DNA of 5,841 nucleotides from an uncultured Alistipes sp. (GTDB taxonomy: Bacteria > Bacteroidota > Bacteroidia > Bacteroidales > Rikenellaceae): NCBI GenBank assembly GCA_934754975.1, contig CAKVKI010000168.1, positions 1 to 5,841 of the forward strand. The letters run 5' to 3'. Shown piece after piece: positions 1 to 5,225 of this stretch (positions within the stretch are counted from its first letter, which is position 1; each line of letters opens with the position of its first letter). Both the position numbers and the translations under genes were made by a program. Under the pieces are notes generated by a model. The model was not told the origin of the DNA. It ran no database searches and saw only the letters and a list, made by a program, of their open reading frames with translations.

Positions 1-2
1 TC

Positions 3-452
3 ACATGGCTTATTCCGAGCGGCGTACTGCCCGGCGTATTCCATGAAACGCCGACCCCGCTGCCCGTTAATCCGGACACCCCCGCCGTCACGGAGAATCC
101 CGATTGCTACAAAGGGCGCGTCGTCGTGCTGGTCGATTCATCCACCCAGAGCCAGGCGGAATACACGGCCATGACTTTTCAGGCGACACCGCGCTGCACG
201 GTCGTCGGCACACAGACGGCGGGAGCCGACGGCAACATCTCGGCACTCGTAATGCCCGGAGGAAGTTTCGGTTGCTTTTCCGGACTCGGCGTCCTCTACC
301 CCGACGGCACGAACACCCAGCGCACAGGCGTACGGATCGACGTTCCGGTCCATGCCACGGTCGCCGGACTGCAGGCCGGACGTGACGAAATCCTGGAAAA
401 AGCCCTCGAAATAATCAAGTCGGGAGCTTACGACCCGGCAAACAAAATATAA
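3..452 (+). CDS. S41-family peptidase, C-terminal part (5' end outside window)
   Basis: This is the C-terminal 149 residues of a serine peptidase of the S41 (tail-specific/tricorn-like) superfamily; the reading frame is open from the window edge and ends at TAA 450-452. What shows it: a beta strand GRVVVLVD followed by TQSQAEY, where the serine (codon 150-152) sits in the S-x-x-E position of the S41 nucleophile, then VVGTQTAGADGN, the usual glycine-rich loop, and finally RTGVRIDVPV plus a helical tail DEILEKALEII, a common S41 ending. The loop has no lysine after the TxG, unlike classical C-terminal processing proteases (TFGKG), so it resembles the tricorn/IRBP-like branch. The N-terminal part, which would show a signal peptide or PDZ domain, is not visible, so location and substrate are unknown. 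A GTG at 126 could open a shorter ORF, but the peptidase similarity starts before it, so it is not the start. It converges on cca across a shared terminator. Confidence 0.85.
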   Translation, partial: TWLIPSGVLPGVFHETPTPLPVNPDTPAVTENPDCYKGRVVVLVDSSTQSQAEYTAMTFQATPRCTVVGTQTAGADGNISALVMPGGSFGCFSGLGVLYPDGTNTQRTGVRIDVPVHATVAGLQAGRDEILEKALEIIKSGAYDPANKI

Positions 453-459
453 CTCGGAG

Positions 460-499
460 AATAAAAAAGGTTGAGCGTGAAAACTCAACCTTTTTTATT
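460..499. terminator. Bidirectional intrinsic terminator between the S41 peptidase and cca
   Basis: A perfect 16-bp inverted repeat (460-475 pairing with 484-499) encloses the 8-nt loop CGTGAAAA. The inner stem is GGTTGAG/CTCAACC. It is flanked by A6 on the left and T6 on the right, so each strand yields a hairpin running into a U-rich tract. It begins 7 nt after the peptidase stop and ends 33 nt beyond the cca stop, exactly between two convergent genes. It therefore probably ends transcription in both directions. Confidence 0.9.
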
Positions 500-532
500 T
501 TACCTGCGGGTCCGCTCCTGCGCGACCGATTT

Positions 533-1942
533 TCAGGGGTTCTGAACCGCGGCTTTCGTCAATCCCCTCTCCGCGGCCAGCCGCTCCATCAGGGCATAGG
601 CCGCGTCGTAATCGTTGGGGATTTCGCCGTCGAGGATGGCGTTCTTAATCACCTCCTTCATATCGCCGATCGCACGGCAGGGACCGATGCCGTAGGTCTG
701 CATGATGATCTCGCCCGTGATCGGAGGCTGGAAGTTGCGGATACGGTCGCGCTCCTCCAGATCCTTCATCTTGCGACGCACCAGTTCGAAGTTGGCCAGA
801 TAGCGTTTGACCTTGGCGTCGATGCCCGAAGTGATGTCGGCTTCGCACAGGATCATCAGCTGCTCCACGTCGTCGCCCGCTTCGAACAGCAGGCGCCGCA
901 CGGCCGAGTCGGTCACCAGATCTTCGGAGAGGATGATCGGCCGCAGATGGAGGAAAACCAGTTTCTGCACGAATTTCATATGCTCGTTGAGCGGCAGTTT
1001 CAACTGCCGGAAGATCGCCGGCACCATCTTCGAGCCGAGGACCTCGTGGCCGTGGAACGTCCAGCCGGTCCTGGGATCGTAAGCCTTCGTCAGCGGCTTG
1101 GCGATATCGTGCAGCACGGCGGCCCAGCGAAGCCACAGATCGTCACTGCGCCTGGCGACGTTGTCCAGCACCTTGAGCGTATGGATAAAATTATCCTTAT
1201 GGGCATGCGCCCCCCGTTTTTCGACTCCTTTGAGATTGTGCAGCTCCGGGAAAATCAGTTCCAGAAGCCCTGTCAGCTCCAGCAGTTCGAAGCCCATCGA
1301 GGGTACGGGCGAAAGGACGATCTTGTTGAGTTCCGTGGCGATGCGTTCGCGCGACACGATCCGGATGCGGTCCGCATTGCGGCGGATGGCTTCGAAAGTC
1401 TCCTCTTCGATCGTAAAGCCCAGCTGCGACGCGAAGCGCACGGCCCGCATCATGCGCAGCGGGTCGTCCGAAAAGGTGATGTCGGGATCGCACGGCGTGC
1501 GGATGATACACTCTTCGAGGTCGTCCATGCCGTCGAACGGATCGACCAGTTCGCCGAACGAACCGGCGTTGAGCGACCATGCCATGGCGTTGATCGTGAA
1601 GTCGCGGCGGCGCTGGTCGTCTTCGAGCGTGCCCGCCTCGACCTGCGGTTTGCGCGAATCCTGCGTATAGGACTCCCTGCGGGCGCCCACGAACTCGACC
1701 TCGATGCCCTTGTGGCGGAGCATAGCCGTGCCGAAGGTCTTGAATACCGAGACCTTGGCGTGCAGTTCGCGGCCCAGCGCTTCGGCCAGCGCGATACCGC
1801 TGCCCACGACCACCACGTCGATGTCGGTCGAAGGGCGGCGCAGGAAATAATCGCGCACGTAACCGCCTACGACGAAAGCCCTCACGCCCTGCTCTTCGGC
1901 CAGACGCGAGATTTGCCGGAATATCGGATTGGAAAGCGGCAC
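533..1942 (-). CDS. cca: CCA-adding tRNA nucleotidyltransferase with HD domain
   Basis: Adds or repairs the 3'-terminal CCA of tRNAs in the cytoplasm, using CTP and ATP (family knowledge; a close relative is poly(A) polymerase). The 469-residue product shows, in order: the class II nucleotidyltransferase motif GGYVRD at 26-31 followed by the metal-binding DID at 40-42; RRDFTINAM at 112-120; the nucleotide-recognition region DDPLRMMRAVRF at 159-170; the ERIATEL segment near 199-205; and an HD phosphohydrolase-type domain with H254 and HD at 278-279 (VLHDIAKP). Length and domain order fit the HD-containing bacterial Cca group. The start is GTG at 1942: an in-frame TGA at 1952-1954 rules out a longer form, the next in-frame Met is residue 74, after the catalytic motifs, and a GAGG lies 7 nt upstream. 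It follows the SGNH hydrolase gene by 4 nt, suggesting translational coupling. Whether it does full CCA addition or only A addition cannot be decided here. Confidence 0.95.
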   Translation of the reverse strand: MPLSNPIFRQISRLAEEQGVRAFVVGGYVRDYFLRRPSTDIDVVVVGSGIALAEALGRELHAKVSVFKTFGTAMLRHKGIEVEFVGARRESYTQDSRKPQVEAGTLEDDQRRRDFTINAMAWSLNAGSFGELVDPFDGMDDLEECIIRTPCDPDITFSDDPLRMMRAVRFASQLGFTIEEETFEAIRRNADRIRIVSRERIATELNKIVLSPVPSMGFELLELTGLLELIFPELHNLKGVEKRGAHAHKDNFIHTLKVLDNVARRSDDLWLRWAAVLHDIAKPLTKAYDPRTGWTFHGHEVLGSKMVPAIFRQLKLPLNEHMKFVQKLVFLHLRPIILSEDLVTDSAVRRLLFEAGDDVEQLMILCEADITSGIDAKVKRYLANFELVRRKMKDLEERDRIRNFQPPITGEIIMQTYGIGPCRAIGDMKEVIKNAILDGEIPNDYDAAYALMERLAAERGLTKAAVQNP

Positions 1943-1946
1943 GCGG

Positions 1947-2600
1947 CTACCTCACGAGTTTTTCGATGACCGCCTTCCACGCCAGATAGCCCTCGCCCAT
2001 CAGGTGCAGGCCGTCGTTGGTGTACTGCTTGTCGAGCATGCCCTTCTCATCGACCAGCGCGGAATAGACGTCGATGTACATTACGTTCTTACGTCCCTCG
2101 CAGAGCGCTTCGATCAGTTTGTTGGTCTCGATGATCTCGGCGCCTTTCTTCCAGTGGTTCTTGGGCTTGGCCTTCGTGTCCACGCCGTTTACGGGAAGGA
2201 TGCTCTGCACATAAACTTTCGTCCACGGCGATTCGGCGGCGAAGCGGTCGAGCAGCTTTTCGATATTGGCGGCTACCTCTTCGGGCGCTATCCCGGCGGC
2301 CAGGTCGTTGGTGCCGATCATCAGGAACAGTTTTTTGGGATGGCCGTTGATGATCGGATCGAGACGGTCGAGCAGCCAGCCGGAACGGTCGGCGCTGATG
2401 CCGCGGTTCTTGACATGGCGGTTGTTGAACAACTCGGCCCACTCGCCGCCGTCGGTAATGCTGTTGCCGAGAAAAACAATGTCGTTACCGCGAATCGGCA
2501 GTTGTTCGAAGAGACTGCGTTTCTGGTAATTGTATTCGCTTTGGGCGAACACTGCGGCCGCAGCGAAGAGCGCGGCAGCAAGGAGAATAAGTTTTTTCAT
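1947..2600 (-). CDS. Exported SGNH/GDSL-family hydrolase (esterase/acylhydrolase)
   Basis: A 217-residue serine hydrolase of the SGNH/GDSL superfamily, the group that includes carbohydrate O-acetylesterases, sialate O-acetylesterases and PAF-acetylhydrolase-like enzymes; the substrate cannot be read from sequence. Block I is FLGNSITDGG with nucleophile S47, block II has G67 in NRGIS, block III is IGTNDLA with N98, and block V is NDGLHL with D196 and H199, so all four catalytic blocks are intact. Residues 1-19 form a signal peptide: two lysines, an Ala/Leu-rich core and a likely type I cleavage after VFA, with no lipobox, so the protein is probably periplasmic or secreted. The ATG at 2600 is preferred because the signal peptide begins there; the frame stays open to about 2909 but that part is an arginine-rich translation of pdxJ in another frame. 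It sits 26 nt after pdxJ and 4 nt before cca, in a probable operon. A weak purine run (AAGAAG) precedes the start. Confidence 0.88.
   Translation of the reverse strand: MKKLILLAAALFAAAAVFAQSEYNYQKRSLFEQLPIRGNDIVFLGNSITDGGEWAELFNNRHVKNRGISADRSGWLLDRLDPIINGHPKKLFLMIGTNDLAAGIAPEEVAANIEKLLDRFAAESPWTKVYVQSILPVNGVDTKAKPKNHWKKGAEIIETNKLIEALCEGRKNVMYIDVYSALVDEKGMLDKQYTNDGLHLMGEGYLAWKAVIEKLVR
1950..1953 (-). promoter_or_regulatory. Shine-Dalgarno GAGG for cca inside the end of the upstream gene
   Basis: On the minus strand GAGG lies 7 nt before the GTG start of cca, an ideal spacing. It overlaps the last sense codons of the SGNH hydrolase gene, whose stop is 1949-1947. It matters because it supports a non-ATG start and suggests ribosomes finishing the hydrolase reinitiate on cca. 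Most other starts in this window have no recognisable Shine-Dalgarno. Confidence 0.6.
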
Positions 2601-2626
2601 GGTCGGCTTCTTTTTATCATTCGAGT

Positions 2627-3340
2627 TTATCTGAGTTCGCGTTTGTAAAGCTGCACGGTGTTTTCCAGCCCGTAATAGAGCGCGTCGCAGATCAGCGCAT
2701 GGCCGATCGAGACTTCGTCGGTCCACGGGATGCGGCTGACGAAAAAACGCAGGTTTTCGAGATTGAGGTCGTGTCCGGCATTCAGGCCGAGTCCCTGGCG
2801 GCGGGCTTCCTCCGCTGCGGCGAGATAGGGCGCCAGCGCGGCTTCGGCGCCGGCGGGGTATTCGCGGGCGTAAGCCTCTGTATAAAGTTCCACGCGGTCG
2901 GCGCCGCACGCCTTCGCCCCGGCGACCATCGCCGGATCGGGATCGACGAAAACCGAGACCCGGATGCCTTTCTCATGGAACCGCGCCGTGACGTCGGTCA
3001 GGAATTCGCGGTTGGCGAGCGTGTCCCACCCGGCGTTCGACGTAATGGCGTCGTGGGCGTCGGGCACGAGGGTCACCTGCGTCGGCACGACCTCCAGCAC
3101 CAAGTCGATAAAATCCGGAATCGGATTGCCTTCGATATTGAATTCGGTGGTAAGGACCCGTTTCAGGTTCCGCACGTCGTCGTAACGGATGTGGCGGGCA
3201 TCGGGACGCGGATGGACCGTGATGCCTTCGGCACCGAAACGCTCGATATCGAGGGCCGTACGGACCACGTCGGGAAGATTGCCGCCGCGCGAATTGCGCA
3301 CTACGGCAATCTTATTGATGTTTACACTTAACTTTGTCAT
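2627..3340 (-). CDS. pdxJ: Pyridoxine 5'-phosphate synthase
   Basis: Condenses 1-deoxyxylulose 5-phosphate with 3-amino-2-oxopropyl phosphate to form pyridoxine 5'-phosphate, the last ring-closing step of the DXP-dependent vitamin B6 pathway, in the cytoplasm (family knowledge). The 237-residue TIM-barrel protein matches the family length. Visible signatures: [16 protein letters not shown] at the N-terminus, [12 protein letters not shown] with H43 in the catalytic histidine position, FNIEG with E70 as the catalytic acid, VTLVPD at 89-94, VSVFVDPD at 128-135, LNAGHDLN with H190, and [13 protein letters not shown] near the C-terminus (phosphate-binding loop). The start ATG at 3340 is chosen because the family begins MTKLSVN; the frame stays open 41 codons further upstream (to 3463), but that extension resembles nothing I know and would be far longer than usual. 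It is the first gene of the leftward block and is divergent from nadK. I see no convincing promoter for it; the best -7 match on this strand (TAACTTTA, 3501-3494) is one base off consensus. Confidence 0.95.
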   Translation of the reverse strand: MTKLSVNINKIAVVRNSRGGNLPDVVRTALDIERFGAEGITVHPRPDARHIRYDDVRNLKRVLTTEFNIEGNPIPDFIDLVLEVVPTQVTLVPDAHDAITSNAGWDTLANREFLTDVTARFHEKGIRVSVFVDPDPAMVAGAKACGADRVELYTEAYAREYPAGAEAALAPYLAAAEEARRQGLGLNAGHDLNLENLRFFVSRIPWTDEVSIGHALICDALYYGLENTVQLYKRELR

Positions 3341-3349
3341 AAAATTCGC

Positions 3350-3357
3350 TATATTTG
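3350..3357 (+). promoter_or_regulatory. Bacteroidota-type -7 element (distal, toward nadK)
   Basis: TATATTTG is an exact match to the Bacteroidota housekeeping -7 consensus TAnnTTTG, and is followed by CA as is common in Bacteroidales promoters. No good -33 TTTG is seen at the usual 19-21 nt; the nearest TTTG (3333-3336) is only 13 nt upstream. It lies 10 nt from the pdxJ start codon on the other strand, so its upstream half would overlap the beginning of pdxJ. Transcription from here would give nadK a leader of about 160 nt. Confidence 0.5.
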
Positions 3358-3385
3358 CATTCGGGACCGACGTGCCGCCGCCCTG

Positions 3386-3399
3386 CCGGCCGAAGCCGG
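3386..3399 (-). other. UUCG-tetraloop hairpin in the pdxJ-nadK divergent region
   Basis: Read on the minus strand, CCGGC-TTCG-GCCGG forms a 5-bp GC stem with the exceptionally stable cUUCGg loop. On the plus strand the loop would be CGAA. No T run follows on either strand, so it does not look like a terminator. It lies 46 nt upstream of the pdxJ start and would be in the pdxJ leader if transcription begins further upstream. Function unknown; it may be chance in GC-rich DNA. Confidence 0.4.
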
Positions 3400-3503
3400 A
3401 AATACGGGCTGCACCGTCCCCGATGTTGAACCAAGTTGCGCCGGGCGATCCGAGGAGAAGCACGAATCGGCTTCCAGTATCGTCTTGGCGTGGTAAAGTT
3501 ACT

Positions 3504-3511
3504 TATTTTTT
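3504..3511 (+). promoter_or_regulatory. Candidate proximal -7 element for nadK
   Basis: TATTTTTT differs from TAnnTTTG only at the last base and sits in an AT-rich patch (3493-3513) in otherwise GC-rich DNA. Only 13 nt separate it from the nadK ATG, so a transcript from here would have a very short leader. A TTG at 3485-3487 is the nearest -33 candidate, but the 16-nt spacing is shorter than typical. Confidence 0.4.
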
Positions 3512-3524
3512 CGAAACTCCGCCG

Positions 3525-4403
3525 ATGAAAATCATACTTTTTTCCCGCCGGCAGCTGCCTCACACCGCCGGGGAGATCCGCCAGTTGTTCGAAGCCTTCC
3601 GGATTTTCGGGTTCGACTATGCCGTCAATGAGGAATTTGCACCCCTCGCCGAAGAACTTGCAGAAATTCGGATTCCGCCGGAAAAGATCTACGGACAATG
3701 CATAGGCAAACAGCCTGCCAATTCGGTCATGGTCTGCTACGGCGGCGACGGCACGCTGCTCGAAGGAGTACACCGTCTTTGCGGTGCGCCGATTCCCGTT
3801 ATGGGCATCAACGCCGGGCACCTGGGCTTCCTGACCAGCGCCCCGAGCGCGGGCCTGAACCTGATCTTCGAAGAGATCGCGGAGGGACGTCTCACCACCG
3901 AAGCCCGCTCGATGATCGAAGTCACGGGCGACTACACCGAACAGCCCGACACCACGCTGGCGCTCAACGAATTCACCGTACAGCGCCACGGCGCAGGCAT
4001 GATTTCGGTGGAAACCTATGTAGATGAACAGATGGTGGCGACCTACCACGGCGACGGCGTTATCTTCTCGACGCCGACCGGCTCGACGGCCTATTCGCTC
4101 AGCGCAGGCGGCCCGGTCGTAGCCCCGACGTGCGCCTGCCTGGTGATCTCGCCGCTGGCACCGCACAACCTGACGATGCGCCCCGTGGTCATTCCCGACA
4201 CCGCCGTCATCACGCTCCACGTACACACGCGCCGCTCGGACGCATTCGTCACCTTGGACAACCGCGTCTATGCCGTCGGGCAGGAGGCGACATTCACCAT
4301 AAAACGCGCCGAACAGAAGATTTTTTTGGCCGTACCGCACAATATATCATTTTACGACACGTTACGGAATAAAATGATGTGGGGCATTGACATCCGCAGT
4401 TAA
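3525..4403 (+). CDS. nadK: NAD kinase (ATP-NAD kinase)
   Basis: Phosphorylates NAD+ to NADP+ with ATP in the cytoplasm, the only known bacterial route to NADP and hence to NADPH (family knowledge). The 292-residue product has the usual length and the defining motifs in order: GGDGTLL at 73-79 with catalytic D75, NAGHLGFLT at 96-104, ALNEFTV at 146-152 with N148 and E149 for nucleotide binding, and the long glycine-rich block from GDGVIF at 176 through TPTGSTAYS to AGGP at 197, followed by the SPLAPHNLTMRPVVIP segment typical of the C-terminal domain. The ATG at 3525 gives the normal N-terminus MKIILFSRR. An upstream in-frame ATG at 3423 would add 34 residues with no resemblance to the family and is less likely. 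No Shine-Dalgarno precedes the start. It is divergent from pdxJ and lies 78 nt before uppS. Confidence 0.96.
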   Translation: MKIILFSRRQLPHTAGEIRQLFEAFRIFGFDYAVNEEFAPLAEELAEIRIPPEKIYGQCIGKQPANSVMVCYGGDGTLLEGVHRLCGAPIPVMGINAGHLGFLTSAPSAGLNLIFEEIAEGRLTTEARSMIEVTGDYTEQPDTTLALNEFTVQRHGAGMISVETYVDEQMVATYHGDGVIFSTPTGSTAYSLSAGGPVVAPTCACLVISPLAPHNLTMRPVVIPDTAVITLHVHTRRSDAFVTLDNRVYAVGQEATFTIKRAEQKIFLAVPHNISFYDTLRNKMMWGIDIRS

Positions 4404-4464
4404 GGCCCTGCACAAAAACGGTGTAAAGTTGTTCATTTAATAGGTATTTTTCATTTTTATTCCC

Positions 4465-4472
4465 TATATTTG
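4465..4472 (+). promoter_or_regulatory. Bacteroidota-type -7 element directly upstream of uppS
   Basis: TATATTTG, identical to the element at 3350-3357 and an exact TAnnTTTG match, lies in a markedly AT-rich spacer (4431-4472) after nadK. Only 9 nt separate it from the uppS ATG, placing the expected transcription start a few bases before the start codon. No clear -33 TTTG is seen at 19-21 nt upstream. The element suggests uppS-bamA can be transcribed independently of nadK. Confidence 0.55.
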
Positions 4473-4481
4473 TGCCCTAAT

Positions 4482-5195
4482 ATGAGCGAGCAGAATCGCA
4501 TACCGCAACACGTCGCCATCATCATGGACGGCAACGGCCGTTGGGCCGAGTTGCGCGGCAAGGAGCGTTACGAAGGCCATGTCGCCGGCGTCGAACCCGT
4601 ACGGGCGTCGCTGCGTGCCGCGGCACGCTGGGGCGTGAAGTACCTGACGCTCTATGCGTTCTCGACCGAAAACTGGGGGCGTCCCCCGCAGGAGATCGAT
4701 GCGCTGATGGAGCTTTTCTGCAAAAGCGTGGTCAATGAAACGCCCGAACTGATCCGCCAGGGGGTGGAAATACGGATGATCGGCGACCGTACGCGTTTTT
4801 CGGAAAAGGTGCAGCGTTACCTGGCCGAAGCCGAGCAGCGGACAGCGGGGGGCAAAACCCTGACGCTGATTCTGGCGCTCAATTACTCTTCGCGCAGCGA
4901 GATCACCCGCGCCGTACGGCACATCGCCGCACGGGTCGCAACGGGAGAACTGGCGCCGGAGGAGATTTCCGAGGGTACGGTCAGCGCGGCGCTCGACACG
5001 GCGCCCTACCCCAACCCGGACCTGATCGTCCGCACGAGCGGCGAACACAGGCTGAGCAACTTCCTGCTTTGGCAGGCGTCCTATGCCGAACTTTACTTCC
5101 CGGAGGTGCTGTGGCCCGATTTCACCGAGGAGGAGTTCGACCGTGCAATGGAGGAATACGCCCGGCGCGACCGCCGTTTCGGGTTGGTAAAATAA
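4482..5195 (+). CDS. uppS: Isoprenyl transferase, undecaprenyl diphosphate synthase
   Basis: A cis-prenyltransferase that extends farnesyl diphosphate with isopentenyl diphosphate to undecaprenyl diphosphate, the lipid carrier for peptidoglycan and surface polysaccharides; it works at the cytoplasmic face of the inner membrane (family knowledge). The 237-residue product shows HVAIIMDGNGRWA at 10-22 with the catalytic aspartate D16, the following G-x-x-H-x-x-G motif (residues 29-36 region, H33), LYAFSTENWGRP at 57-68, LNYSSRSEI in the middle, and the C-terminal signature DLIVRTSGEHRLSNFLLWQ followed by YAELYFPEVLWPDF. The ATG at 4482 is chosen over an in-frame TTG at 4470 because the TTG lies within the -7 promoter element. 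There is no Shine-Dalgarno. bamA starts 26 nt after the stop. Product chain length is assumed from the family and not visible. Confidence 0.96.
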   Translation: MSEQNRIPQHVAIIMDGNGRWAELRGKERYEGHVAGVEPVRASLRAAARWGVKYLTLYAFSTENWGRPPQEIDALMELFCKSVVNETPELIRQGVEIRMIGDRTRFSEKVQRYLAEAEQRTAGGKTLTLILALNYSSRSEITRAVRHIAARVATGELAPEEISEGTVSAALDTAPYPNPDLIVRTSGEHRLSNFLLWQASYAELYFPEVLWPDFTEEEFDRAMEEYARRDRRFGLVK

Positions 5196-5225
5196 ATGAA
5201 GTTAAGATTAGATTTAAATAGATGA
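5196..5225 (+). other. Nine-codon ORF exactly bridging uppS and bamA
   Basis: ATG at 5196 abuts the uppS stop (TAAATG), and the ORF MKLRLDLNR ends at TGA 5223-5225, overlapping the bamA start as ATGA. Its codons are AT-rich (TTA three times, AGA twice), unlike the neighbouring genes. It may be only an AT-rich translation initiation region read in frame; there is no proof of translation. Confidence 0.2.

Noticed and set aside
947..1969. A 340-codon open frame on the plus strand opposite cca
   Set aside because: It is fully antisense to a well-conserved gene, composed of arginine, histidine and acidic residues typical of GC-rich shadow frames, with no recognisable domain.
1929..2648. A 239-codon open frame on the plus strand opposite the SGNH hydrolase
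   Set aside because: The minus strand carries an intact signal peptide and all catalytic blocks; the plus frame shows nothing recognisable.
2601..2909. N-terminal extension of the SGNH hydrolase by about 103 residues
   Set aside because: The extension is arginine and proline rich, is the pdxJ gene read in another frame, and would bury the signal peptide.
3341..3463. N-terminal extension of PdxJ by 41 residues
   Set aside because: The family starts at MTKLSVN and the 237-residue length is already normal.
3312..4340. A 342-codon open frame on the minus strand opposite nadK
   Set aside because: It is antisense to all nadK motifs and shows no domain; GC-rich codon usage keeps this frame open.
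4470..4481. TTG start for uppS four codons upstream of the ATG
   Set aside because: The TTG is part of the TATATTTG promoter element and would probably not be in the mRNA made from it; the ATG gives a normal N-terminus.
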